Positions 8,466 through 18,083 of a stretch of 64,000 bases of DNA are shown here, piece after piece. This DNA comes from Pseudomonas sp. v388 (lineage in GTDB: Bacteria > Pseudomonadota > Gammaproteobacteria > Pseudomonadales > Pseudomonadaceae), in the NCBI RefSeq assembly GCF_003935425.1, contig NZ_RHQN01000007.1, positions 62,001 to 126,000 of the forward strand, read 5' to 3'. The position numbers and the translations under genes were made by a program. Numbering within the stretch: position 1 is the first letter of the stretch; every line of letters starts with the position of its first letter. The notes beneath the pieces were generated by a model. The model saw nothing but the letters and a program-made list of their open reading frames with translations, did no database searches and was not told the origin of the DNA.

Positions 8466-10160
8466 ATGAGCAAGCCCACTCCAGAACCCGCTGCGAATTC
8501 AAAGGCAGGCCCTGTCGTCCCTACCAATTTCCTGCGCCCGATCGTGCAGGCCGACCTGGACTCAGGCAAGCACAGCAAGATCATCACCCGCTTCCCGCCG
8601 GAGCCCAACGGCTACCTGCACATCGGGCATGCCAAATCGATCTGCGTGAACTTCGGGCTGGCCAATGAGTTCGGCGGCGCAACGCACCTGCGTTTCGACG
8701 ACACCAACCCGGCCAAGGAAGACCAGGAATACATCGACGCCATCATGAGCGACGTCAAGTGGCTGGGCTTCGAGTGGGCCGGTGAAGTCCGCTACGCGTC
8801 GCAGTATTTCGACCAGTTGCACGACTGGGCGGTGGAACTGATCAAGTCGGGCAAGGCCTATGTCGACGACCTGACCCCCGAACAGGCCCGCGAATACCGT
8901 GGCAGCCTGACCGAACCGGGCAAGAACAGCCCGTTCCGTGAGCGCAGCGTCGAGGAAAACCTGGACCTGTTCGCCCGCATGAAGGCCGGTGAGTTCGAGG
9001 ACGGCGCCCGCGTACTGCGCGCCAAGATCGACATGGCCTCGCCGAACATGAACCTGCGCGACCCGATCCTGTATCGCATCCGCCATGCGCATCACCACCA
9101 GACCGGCGACAAGTGGTGCATCTACCCCAACTACGACTTCACCCACGGTCAGTCCGATGCCATCGAAGGCATCACGCACTCGATCTGCACCCTGGAATTC
9201 GAAGGCCATCGTCCGCTCTATGACTGGTTCCTGGACAACCTGCCGGTGCCGGCCCGTCCGCGCCAGTACGAATTCTCGCGCCTGAACCTGAGCTACACCG
9301 TGACCAGCAAGCGCAAGCTCAAGCAACTGGTCGACGAGAAGCACGTCAGCGGTTGGGACGACCCGCGCATGTCGACCCTGTCGGGCTTCCGCCGTCGAGG
9401 TTACACGCCTGCATCGATCCGTAATTTCTGCGAAATGGTCGGCACCAACCGCTCCGACGGCGTGGTGGATTTCGGCATGCTGGAGTTCAGCATCCGCGAC
9501 GACCTGGACCGCACCGCGCCACGCGCCATGTGCGTGCTGCGCCCGTTGAAGGTGGTGATCACCAACTACCCGGAAGGCCAGGTCGAGAACCTCGAACTGC
9601 CGCGTCATCCGAAGGAAGACCTGGGCGTTCGGGCGCTGCCGTTCGAACGCGAGCTGTACATCGATCGCGACGATTACATGGAAGAGCCGCCCAAAGGCTA
9701 CAAGCGCCTGGAGCCCAACGGCGAAGTGCGCCTGCGCGGCAGCTATGTGATCCGCGCCGACGAGGCGATCAAGGACGCCGACGGCAATATCGTCGAGTTG
9801 CGCTGCTCGTATGATCCGGACACCCTGGGCAAGAACCCCGAGGGCCGAAAGGTCAAAGGCGTGATTCACTGGGTGCCGGCCGCTGCCAGTGTCGAATGCG
9901 AAGTGCGTCTGTACGACCGTCTGTTCCGCTCGTCGAGCCCGGACAAGGCTGAAGACGGCGCTACTTTCCTGGAAAACATCAACCCTGACTCCCTGCAGGT
10001 GCTGACCGGTTGTCGTGCCGAACCTTCGCTGGCGCAAGCGCAGCCGGAAGACCGGTTCCAGTTCGAGCGTGAAGGCTACTTCTGCGCCGACATCAAGGAC
10101 ACCCAGCCTGGTCGCCCGGTTTTCAATCGGACTGTAACGCTAAGAGATTCTTGGTCTTAA
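8466..10160 (+). CDS. glnS: Glutaminyl-tRNA synthetase
   Basis: This class I synthetase charges tRNA-Gln directly. The 564-residue protein has the HIGH motif at residues 52-55 ([12 protein letters not shown]) and the KMSKS equivalent in [11 protein letters not shown]. The catalytic domain is followed by the two anticodon-binding beta-barrels typical of GlnRS. I prefer ATG 8466 because AAGGA lies 4 bases upstream; an in-frame ATG at 8451 would add five residues but has only a weak ribosome-binding site. cysS follows after nine bases, so the two synthetase genes are probably transcribed together. Confidence 0.95.
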   Translation: MSKPTPEPAANSKAGPVVPTNFLRPIVQADLDSGKHSKIITRFPPEPNGYLHIGHAKSICVNFGLANEFGGATHLRFDDTNPAKEDQEYIDAIMSDVKWLGFEWAGEVRYASQYFDQLHDWAVELIKSGKAYVDDLTPEQAREYRGSLTEPGKNSPFRERSVEENLDLFARMKAGEFEDGARVLRAKIDMASPNMNLRDPILYRIRHAHHHQTGDKWCIYPNYDFTHGQSDAIEGITHSICTLEFEGHRPLYDWFLDNLPVPARPRQYEFSRLNLSYTVTSKRKLKQLVDEKHVSGWDDPRMSTLSGFRRRGYTPASIRNFCEMVGTNRSDGVVDFGMLEFSIRDDLDRTAPRAMCVLRPLKVVITNYPEGQVENLELPRHPKEDLGVRALPFERELYIDRDDYMEEPPKGYKRLEPNGEVRLRGSYVIRADEAIKDADGNIVELRCSYDPDTLGKNPEGRKVKGVIHWVPAAASVECEVRLYDRLFRSSSPDKAEDGATFLENINPDSLQVLTGCRAEPSLAQAQPEDRFQFEREGYFCADIKDTQPGRPVFNRTVTLRDSWS

Positions 10161-10169
10161 GGGGCATAC

Positions 10170-11552
10170 GTGCTTTCCATCTACAACACGCTCACCAAGA
10201 GCAAAGAAGTCTTCAAGCCGCTGGATGGCAACAAGGTGCGCATGTACGTCTGCGGGATGACCGTGTACGACTACTGCCACCTGGGGCATGGCCGCAGCAT
10301 GGTGGCATTCGATCTGGTTACCCGCTGGCTGCGTTTCAGCGGGTACGACCTGACGTACGTGCGCAACATCACCGACATCGATGACAAGATCATCAACCGT
10401 GCCCGTGACAACGGCGAATCCTTCGACGCTCTGACGGCGCGGATGATCGACGCGATGCACGAGGACGAAGCGCGCCTCAATATCCTCAAGCCGGATATGG
10501 AGCCGCGTGCCACCGATCATATCCCCGGCATGCACGCCATGATCCAGACCCTGATCGACAAGGGTTACGCCTATGCACCGGGCAATGGCGACGTGTATTA
10601 CCGCGTCGGCAAGTTCGTCGGCTACGGCAAGCTGTCGCGCAAGAAGATCGAAGACCTGCGCATCGGCGCGCGCATCGAAGTGGACGAGTCCAAGGACGAC
10701 CCGCTGGATTTCGTGCTCTGGAAAGGCGTCAAGCCCGGCGAGCCGAGCTGGGATTCGCCGTGGGGTCCGGGCCGTCCGGGCTGGCATATCGAATGTTCGG
10801 TGATGTCCACCTGCTGCCTGGGTGACACGTTCGATATTCATGGCGGCGGCAGCGACCTGGAATTCCCGCACCACGAGAACGAGATTGCCCAGAGCGAGGC
10901 CGCGACCGGCCAGACTTACGCCAATGCCTGGTTGCACTGCGGCATGATCCGCATCAACGGCGAGAAGATGTCCAAGTCTTTGAACAACTTCTTCACCATC
11001 CGCGATGTGCTGGAAAAGTACCATCCAGAAGTGGTGCGCTACCTGTTGGTGTCGAGCCACTATCGCAGCGCGATCAACTACTCCGAAGACAGCCTGCGCG
11101 AGTCCAAGGCGGCGCTGGAACGGTTCTATCACGCGCTCAAGGGCTTGCCGGAAGCGGAGCCTGCCGGTGGCGAAGCGTTCGTCGAGCGTTTCACGGCGGC
11201 AATGAATGATGACTTCGGCACGCCGGAAGCCTGTGCGGTGCTGTTCGAGATGGTCCGCGAAATCAATCGCCTGCGTGAGGCCGATGCCGCTGCGGCGGCC
11301 GGTCTGGCGGCGCGTTTGAAGCAACTGGCCAGTGTGCTGGGTGTGCTTCAGCTTGAAGCGGATGATTTCCTGCGTGCCGGTGCCGAAGGCCGGGTGGACG
11401 CTGCTGAAGTGGAAGCGTTGATCCAGGCGCGTCTGGCGGCTCGCGCCGCGAAAGATTGGGCCGAATCGGACCGCATCCGTGACCAGATCACCGCCATGGG
11501 CGTGGTGCTGGAAGACGGCAAGGGCGGCACGACCTGGCGCCTGGCGGATTGA
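10170..11552 (+). CDS. cysS: Cysteinyl-tRNA synthetase
   Basis: This class I synthetase of 460 residues activates cysteine and charges tRNA-Cys; a zinc ion held by cysteine and histidine gives selectivity for the thiol. Visible are C28 ([10 protein letters not shown]), the HIGH equivalent HLGH at 37-40, the zinc-site segment [20 protein letters not shown], and KMSKS at 266-270 ([10 protein letters not shown]). The start is a GTG preceded by AAGGGG. It follows glnS with a 9-base gap and ends in front of a REP pair. Confidence 0.95.
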   Translation: MLSIYNTLTKSKEVFKPLDGNKVRMYVCGMTVYDYCHLGHGRSMVAFDLVTRWLRFSGYDLTYVRNITDIDDKIINRARDNGESFDALTARMIDAMHEDEARLNILKPDMEPRATDHIPGMHAMIQTLIDKGYAYAPGNGDVYYRVGKFVGYGKLSRKKIEDLRIGARIEVDESKDDPLDFVLWKGVKPGEPSWDSPWGPGRPGWHIECSVMSTCCLGDTFDIHGGGSDLEFPHHENEIAQSEAATGQTYANAWLHCGMIRINGEKMSKSLNNFFTIRDVLEKYHPEVVRYLLVSSHYRSAINYSEDSLRESKAALERFYHALKGLPEAEPAGGEAFVERFTAAMNDDFGTPEACAVLFEMVREINRLREADAAAAAGLAARLKQLASVLGVLQLEADDFLRAGAEGRVDAAEVEALIQARLAARAAKDWAESDRIRDQITAMGVVLEDGKGGTTWRLAD

Positions 11553-11574
11553 TCCTGCGCTAACAGTGCCGAAC

Positions 11575-11682
11575 CTGTAGGAGCGGACCGGGCGGCGCTC
11601 CGCTGGTCCGCGAACCCGGATTTCCGTGCGATACAACGGCGCGGATGTTCCGGCTGCTTCGCGACCAAGGTCGCCCCTACAG
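11575..11682. repeat. REP element pair
   Basis: CTGTAGGAGCGGACCGGGCG begins one arm and GCTTCGCGACCAAGGTCGCC ends the other with CCCTACAG. The left arm is nearly the same as that at 155. It lies between the convergent cysS and sigma-54 activator genes. Confidence 0.8.
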
Positions 11683-11712
11683 ACTCCCCCGGCAATCCAC
11701 AAAAGCGCGCCC

Positions 11713-13605
11713 TTAGCCCCGCTGCTGCTCCCGCAACCGCTTGTACAAGGTATTGCGGCTCACTCCGAGCCGCTTTGCCAGCTGTGAGATGTTTCCACCT
11801 GCCGCTTGAAGCAAACCGGTCAGATCGTCGTTGGCCGTGATGGTCGAAACGGGCAACTGCCGGATCTCCCGCTCGTGTATATCCAGCAGAAAATCCTCCG
11901 GCAAGTGCTCGACGTCCACCGGCTGGTCGTCTGCCAGGGCCAGCGCCACTTGAATCACACTGTTGAGCTGACGCAGGTTGCCCGGCCACGGATGCTTGTC
12001 GAACAGGGCCAGCACCGCCGGTGAAAACCCGGCGCGCTGGTGCGTTTCCCGGTGTCGCTCGAAGATTCGTTGAATCAGCGCCGGCCGGTCGGTCCGTTCC
12101 CGCAGCGGTGGCAGTTCGATGTTCAGGCCGCTGATGCGGTAATACAGATCCTGACGAAAATGCCCGTCCCGCACCGCGTTTCGCAGGCAGCGATTGGTCG
12201 CCGACACGATGCGAATGTCTACCGGATACTGTTCGCTGCTGCCCAGTGGCTGAACGCAGCGTTCCTGCAGAACCCTGAGCAGGCGTGCCTGCACCGGCAG
12301 CGGCATATCGCCGATTTCATCGAGAAACAGCGTGCCTCGGTCCGCCTTGCGGATCAGGCCGATGCTGCCTTTGTGATGCGCCCCGGTAAACGCGCCCTTG
12401 GCGTAGCCGAACAGTTCGGACTCCACCAGTTCAGCGGGGATCGCCGCGCAATTCACGGCAATCAACGCCCGATCGGCTCTGGAACTCGCTTGGTGCAGCG
12501 CCTTGACGAACACTTCCTTGCCCACCCCGGTCTCGCCGTGGATCAACAGCGCAATGTCCTTTTCCAGTAAGCGACGGGCCTGGCTTACGGCCTTGGCGAC
12601 CCGCTCATCGCCCAGGTCGACGGCATCCAGCGCCAATGCCTGCGATCCCGACGTCGAGGGGGCGACGGCGACGGCATGCAGCGCAAGCGGTTTGCGCCGA
12701 GGGCGTTTCAGCACACATTGAAACCGATTATTGCCCAGGGCATGCAACGCGAACGGCCGGCCTTCCGGCTCGCTGAGCAGGTGCAGGATCGGGCAGCGGA
12801 ACAGGGCTTCGATGGTGGCGCCGGACGGACTGGCACCCAACAGATTGTCGGCCCGGCGATTGGCGCAATGAATCCGCCCGCTTTCGTCGAACACCAGCAG
12901 GCCGGCCCACTGGCTGTCGAGGTTGTTCAGCCCGGTGTTGAAAGTGAGCTGGAAATGGCTGTCGCGGAACTGGTCAAGAATCAGCCGGTTTTCCACCGAC
13001 TGGCTCATCATCTTGACCATGCCCAGCGTATGCGAGGGCGGTAGAAAGCTGTCGCTGGAGACGTCCAGCACCGCGATCAGGCGGCGCTGGGCATCGAAGA
13101 TCGGCGAGGCGGAGCCGGTCATGAAGCGGTTGGCCTTGAGAAAATGTTCATCCGGCTCGATGTGAATGGCCTGCTCGCAGGCCAGCGCCGTGCCGATGGC
13201 GTTGGTGCCGGTGCCGCGCTCGCTCCAGCTGGCACCGGCCAGGAAGCCTTGGGTCTGGGAAGGATCGACGAAACGCTGCATGCCCCAGGACTTGAGCAAC
13301 TGGCCGTGATGGTCGGCCAGCAGGATCAGGCAATTGGAATTGCTCAGGATATTTTCGTAGTAGGGCAGCACTTCCTGATGCGTGGTCTGCACCAGCGCCT
13401 GATGGCGTTCCAGCAGCTGGGACACCTCATTGCCGGGCAAGCGGCCAAAAGATGGACGAGTCTGATGATCGAGGCCGAAGTCGCGACAACGGCTCCATGA
13501 GTCCTGGACGATACGGTCGTGAGCGAGCGAAGCGCTGGAATGTGCCATGAGGGTGCCTGGACGTGACGTGTTGTTATTGTTTTCAGGTCTGTCGTGCGTA
13601 GCCAT
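11713..13605 (-). CDS. Sigma-54-dependent transcriptional activator, AcoR family
   Basis: This 630-residue enhancer-binding protein has a GAF-type sensor in the N-terminal half (SERGTGTNAIGTALACEQ, ASPIFDAQRRLIAVLDVSS). A PAS-like stretch follows, then the AAA+ domain with Walker A GETGVGKE, the sigma-54 contact loop GAFTGA and Walker B LFLDEIGDMP, and finally a Fis-type helix-turn-helix (LAKRLGVSRNTLYKRL). It is divergent from an ABC importer whose promoter has a -24/-12 site, so it very likely activates that operon in response to the substrate or a breakdown product. An ATG at 13548 is an alternative start that would remove an Asn-rich leader of 19 residues. The ligand is unknown. Confidence 0.92.
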   Translation of the reverse strand: MATHDRPENNNNTSRPGTLMAHSSASLAHDRIVQDSWSRCRDFGLDHQTRPSFGRLPGNEVSQLLERHQALVQTTHQEVLPYYENILSNSNCLILLADHHGQLLKSWGMQRFVDPSQTQGFLAGASWSERGTGTNAIGTALACEQAIHIEPDEHFLKANRFMTGSASPIFDAQRRLIAVLDVSSDSFLPPSHTLGMVKMMSQSVENRLILDQFRDSHFQLTFNTGLNNLDSQWAGLLVFDESGRIHCANRRADNLLGASPSGATIEALFRCPILHLLSEPEGRPFALHALGNNRFQCVLKRPRRKPLALHAVAVAPSTSGSQALALDAVDLGDERVAKAVSQARRLLEKDIALLIHGETGVGKEVFVKALHQASSRADRALIAVNCAAIPAELVESELFGYAKGAFTGAHHKGSIGLIRKADRGTLFLDEIGDMPLPVQARLLRVLQERCVQPLGSSEQYPVDIRIVSATNRCLRNAVRDGHFRQDLYYRISGLNIELPPLRERTDRPALIQRIFERHRETHQRAGFSPAVLALFDKHPWPGNLRQLNSVIQVALALADDQPVDVEHLPEDFLLDIHEREIRQLPVSTITANDDLTGLLQAAGGNISQLAKRLGVSRNTLYKRLREQQRG

Positions 13606-13618
13606 CCCTGCCCGCAGC

Positions 13619-13701
13619 GTTCATCCAGTGTCGTTCAGAATTGTTCAAAGTCAATGTTCAGATTGTTCAAGTGTTCAGCGTTTGTTGTTCATTTTTGTTC
13701 A
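13619..13701. promoter_or_regulatory. Array of eight direct GTTCA repeats (probable activator-binding region)
   Basis: GTTCA occurs at 13619, 13633, 13643, 13656, 13665, 13673, 13687 and 13697, all on the plus strand, six of them as TGTTCA. The array starts 13 bases upstream of the activator's start codon. It ends 75 bases before the -24/-12 promoter, the usual distance for an enhancer of a sigma-54 activator. Confidence 0.6.
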
Positions 13702-13775
13702 GCTGTGAAGGTGGTGCGGCGCTTTCGAAACAGTGCACGGCTCTAGACCGGGCCTGGCGGCAGCGCGCAGCGTGT

Positions 13776-13790
13776 TGGCACGCTTGTCGC
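13776..13790 (+). promoter_or_regulatory. Sigma-54 (-24/-12) promoter of the ABC operon
   Basis: TGGCACG-N4-TCGC matches the RpoN consensus TGGCACG-N4-TTGC in all but one position, with the exact spacing between the GG and GC pairs. Transcription should start near 13,802, about 37 bases before the first ABC gene. Confidence 0.82.
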
Positions 13791-13838
13791 TAATACACAG
13801 GGCGAGCAACCCCGAATAAAAATGATAAAGGGCACGCC

Positions 13839-14933
13839 ATGTCTCTAACGCTGGAGCACGTCAGCCGCGCCGTCGATGGCCAAATCTGGATCGACGACGC
13901 CTCCCTGAGCTTTGAGCCGGGATCTTTCAACGTCTTGCTGGGCCGCACCCTGTCGGGCAAGACCAGCCTGATGCGCCTGATGGCCGGCCTGGACAAGCCT
14001 GACAGCGGCCGGGTCTTGATGAACGGTGTCGACGTCACGCAGCGTCCGGTGCGGTTGCGCAATGTGTCGATGGTCTACCAGCAGTTCATCAACTATCCGA
14101 GCATGACGGTGTTCGAGAACATCGCCTCGCCGCTGCGTCAGGCCGGAATGGCCAAGGAGCAGATTCACAGCCGCGTCCACGACACCGCGAAGATGCTGCG
14201 TATCGAGAAATTCCTGCAGCGCTACCCGCTTGAATTGTCCGGCGGCCAGCAGCAACGTACCGCCATGGCCCGGGCGCTGGTCAAGGATGCCGAGCTGATC
14301 CTGTTCGACGAACCGCTGGTCAATCTGGACTATAAGCTGCGCGAAGAACTGCGCCAGGAAATGCGCGACCTGTTCGCGGCACGCCACACCATTGCGATTT
14401 ACGCCACCACCGAGCCCAACGAGGCCCTGGCCCTTGGCGGAACCACCACGATTCTGCATGAAGGGCGGGTGGTGCAGACCGGCAAGACCGCGCAGGTCTA
14501 TCACAAGCCCAGCACGGTGCTGGCCGCCGAGCTGTTCTCCGAACCGCCGATCAATCTGATGCCGGGACGGATCGACGGCAACGAGGTGAGCTTCGCCAAT
14601 TTCGTGCATTTCCGGCTCAACGCCGACCTGCGCGCCATCGGCGACGGCGATTACCAGTTCGGCGTGCGGCCCAGCCACCTGAGCCTGGTGCCGTCCAACG
14701 ACGACGACCTGGAGCTGGCGGTGACCGTCGAACTGGCGGAAATCAGCGGCTCGGAAACCTTCCTGCACGTGCGCAACGAATTGTTTCCGCTGGTGCTGCA
14801 TTTGCCGGGGGTGCACGGCTACGACGTCGATGCGGCGATCCGCGTGTATATCCCGACTCACAAACTGTTTGTCTTTGACCAGCAGGGCAAGCTGATCCAG
14901 GCGCCCGGCGTGCGTATCGCGAGGGTTGCCTGA
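13839..14933 (+). CDS. ABC importer ATP-binding protein 1 (GlpS-like)
   Basis: This 364-residue ATPase of the carbohydrate-uptake (CUT1/MalK-like) type is a cytoplasmic subunit of an importer. It shows Walker A GRTLSGKTS, the signature LSGGQQQR, Walker B LILFDEP and a C-terminal TOBE-type domain (FGVRPSHLSLVP). Two different ATPase genes next to each other, two permeases and a small DUF2160-like membrane protein match the glycerol importer GlpSTPQUV described in Rhizobium. No glycerol kinase or dehydrogenase gene is adjacent, so the substrate is only inferred. AAAGGG precedes the ATG. The next gene overlaps it by one base. Confidence 0.85.
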   Translation: MSLTLEHVSRAVDGQIWIDDASLSFEPGSFNVLLGRTLSGKTSLMRLMAGLDKPDSGRVLMNGVDVTQRPVRLRNVSMVYQQFINYPSMTVFENIASPLRQAGMAKEQIHSRVHDTAKMLRIEKFLQRYPLELSGGQQQRTAMARALVKDAELILFDEPLVNLDYKLREELRQEMRDLFAARHTIAIYATTEPNEALALGGTTTILHEGRVVQTGKTAQVYHKPSTVLAAELFSEPPINLMPGRIDGNEVSFANFVHFRLNADLRAIGDGDYQFGVRPSHLSLVPSNDDDLELAVTVELAEISGSETFLHVRNELFPLVLHLPGVHGYDVDAAIRVYIPTHKLFVFDQQGKLIQAPGVRIARVA

Positions 14934-16038
14934 TGGCCGAGATCCGTTTGCAGAACCTGGCGCACAGCTACAGCGCCAACCCGGGGCCGGACGATTATGC
15001 GATCCGCGAAATGAGCCACGTTTGGGAGCAGGGCGGGGCGTATGCGTTGCTCGGGCCTTCCGGCTGCGGCAAGTCGACCTTGCTCAATATCATTTCCGGG
15101 CTGCTCAGCCCGTCCCAAGGGCAGGTACTGTTCGACGCCCGGGTGGTCAACGAGCTGAGCCCGGAACGGCGCAACATCGCCCAGGTTTTCCAGTTCCCGG
15201 TGGTCTACGACACCATGACCGTGTACGACAATCTGGCCTTCCCGTTGCGCAACCAGGGCATGGACGAGACGCGCATTCGTACCAAGGTTCAGGAAATCGC
15301 CGACGTGCTGGACCTGCAGCCGCTGCTTGGCAAGAAAGCCCGAAACCTGACCGCAGATGAAAAGCAGAAGGTCTCGATGGGCCGCGGGCTGGTCCGCGAT
15401 GATGTGTCGGCGATCCTGTTCGACGAGCCTTTGACCGTCATCGATCCGCACCTGAAGTGGAAACTGCGCCGCAAGCTCAAGCAGATCCACGAGCAGTTCA
15501 ACATCACCATGGTCTACGTCACCCACGACCAGTTGGAGGCCTCGACCTTCGCTGACAAGATCGCGGTGATGTACGGCGGCCAGATCGTGCAATTCGGTAC
15601 GCCCCGCGAGCTGTTTGAAAAACCACGCCACACCTTTGTCGGCTATTTCATCGGCAGCCCCGGCATGAACCTGATCGACGTCGAGCCCCAGGGCGACGGC
15701 GTCGGGTTCGGCGACGTGCAGATCGGAATGTCCAGCCTGATGCGCCAGTTGATCGCCCGAACTTCCTTCCAGACCTTGAAGATCGGTATCCGGCCGGAGT
15801 TCGTGCACGTCTGGGATGGGCCTTACGAGGAAGCGATGTGCGCCGAGGTCGTGCATGTCGAGGATCTGGGCACCTACAAAATCCTGACCCTGTCCCTGGC
15901 CGGCCAGCCGCTCAAGGTGCGTTTGCCCGAGGACAAGCCTGTGCCCCAGGGTCAGGCGTGGATCAGTTTTCCGGCGCAATGGCTGATGCTCTATGCCGAC
16001 GAGTTTCTGCTCGAACCGGGCCACGAACGAGGTGACGC

Positions 16039-16042
<4 letters not shown>
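14933..16042 (+). CDS. ABC importer ATP-binding protein 2 (GlpT-like), altered signature motif
   Basis: This is the second ATPase subunit, 369 residues. Walker A is GPSGCGKST, Walker B is AILFDEP, the switch His lies in YVTHDQLEA, and a TOBE domain ends the protein. The ABC signature LSGGQ is replaced by LTADE (LTADEKQKVSMGRGLV), so this subunit's contribution to ATP hydrolysis should be weaker; with its partner's normal LSGGQ the heterodimer would have one canonical and one altered site. Its start overlaps the previous stop (TGATG) and its end overlaps the first permease (ATGA). Confidence 0.86.
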
Positions 16043-16902
<860 letters not shown>

Positions 16903-16911
16903 GGATCGACC

Positions 16912-17712
16912 ATGAATGCGCGCAAGGCGATTCCGTTGCTGATCTACATCCTGTTTCTGCTGGTGCCGATCTACTGGTTGCTGAACATGTCGTTCAAGAG
17001 CAATACCGAGATCCTCGGCAGCCTGACGCTGTGGCCGGAAACCTTCACCCTGGCCAATTACCGAGTGATCTTTACCGACCCCAGCTGGTACAGCGGCTAC
17101 ATCAACTCGCTGTACTACGTATGCCTGAACACTGTGATCTCCCTGACCGTGGCGTTGCCGGCGGCCTATGCGTTTTCCCGCTATCGCTTCCTCGGCGACA
17201 AGCACCTGTTTTTCTGGCTGCTGACCAATCGCATGGCGCCGCCGGCAGTGTTTCTATTGCCGTTCTTCCAGCTGTATTCCTCCATCGGCCTGTTCGATAC
17301 CCACATCGCCGTGGCGCTGGCGCACTGCCTGTTCAATGTGCCGCTGGCAGTGTGGATTCTGGAAGGCTTCATGTCCGGTGTGCCCAAGGAAATTGACGAA
17401 ACGGCCTACATCGACGGCTATAGTTTTCCGAGGTTCTTCGTGAAAATTTTCGTGCCGCTAATTGGCTCGGGCATCGGCGTCACGGCGTTCTTCTGCTTCA
17501 TGTTCTCCTGGGTCGAGTTGCTGCTGGCGCGGACCCTCACGTCGGTCAACGCCAAGCCCATCGCGGCGGTGATGACCCGTACCGTTTCCGCATCGGGGAT
17601 CGACTGGGGGGTGCTGGCGGCTGCCGGTGTATTGACCATCCTGCCGGGCATGCTGGTGATCTGGTTCGTTCGTAATCATGTGGTCAAGGGCTTTGCCCTT
17701 GGCCGCGTCTGA
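16912..17712 (+). CDS. ABC importer permease 2 (GlpQ-like)
   Basis: This 266-residue permease of the MalG/UgpE type has six likely membrane helices, beginning IPLLIYILFLLVPIYWLLNM. The EAA loop is seen in VPKEIDETAYIDGYSFPRFF, which docks on the ATPase subunits. GAGGATC lies before the ATG. It is the partner of the preceding permease, and the DUF2160-like gene follows 10 bases later. Confidence 0.9.
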   Translation: MNARKAIPLLIYILFLLVPIYWLLNMSFKSNTEILGSLTLWPETFTLANYRVIFTDPSWYSGYINSLYYVCLNTVISLTVALPAAYAFSRYRFLGDKHLFFWLLTNRMAPPAVFLLPFFQLYSSIGLFDTHIAVALAHCLFNVPLAVWILEGFMSGVPKEIDETAYIDGYSFPRFFVKIFVPLIGSGIGVTAFFCFMFSWVELLLARTLTSVNAKPIAAVMTRTVSASGIDWGVLAAAGVLTILPGMLVIWFVRNHVVKGFALGRV

Positions 17713-17722
17713 GGAGGCGCAA

Positions 17723-17995
17723 ATGGAATGGATGGCGTGGACACCCATCACGGCGGCGTTTTTCGGGGCCGTGGCGCTGGTGCTGGCAGGCATGACGATC
17801 TGGGAACTCAGCTCGGCCTGCGTCGAGCGGCGGGGTTTCCTGCCTATCGCCACCACTCGCGGCGACCGACTGTTCATCGGCCTGTTGGTCAGCGCCTATG
17901 TTCATCTGCTGGTCGTGGGGGTGACGGACTGGAGTTTGTGGGTTGCCTCGGCGCTGTCGCTGGTGTGGTTGCTGGTGGTGATGCGTTGGGGTTGA
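17723..17995 (+). CDS. Small membrane protein of the importer (DUF2160, GlpU-like)
   Basis: This 90-residue protein has about three hydrophobic segments (ITAAFFGAVALVLAGMTIW, LFIGLLVSAYVHLLVVGV, WVASALSLVWLLVVM). The conserved centre is CVERRGFLPIATTRGDRL. That sequence is characteristic of the DUF2160/GlpU family, found almost only inside GlpSTPQUV-type importer operons. Its job is not established; it may stabilise or adapt the permease. The ATG follows GAGGAGG. Its presence is the best marker for assigning this operon to the glycerol-type family. Confidence 0.85.
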   Translation: MEWMAWTPITAAFFGAVALVLAGMTIWELSSACVERRGFLPIATTRGDRLFIGLLVSAYVHLLVVGVTDWSLWVASALSLVWLLVVMRWG

Positions 17996-18083
17996 CCGAA
18001 GCGATCTGAAGCGCAAGGGCGGCTGCCGGCCACGATGAAGTGAGGATCGGGAAGGGCGTCGTAATAATCAACTGGAGGTGTCT

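Noticed and set aside
8562-10037. Minus-strand open frame of 491 codons inside glnS
   Set aside because: It lies wholly opposite glnS, has the composition of an antisense shadow and no ribosome-binding site that stands out.
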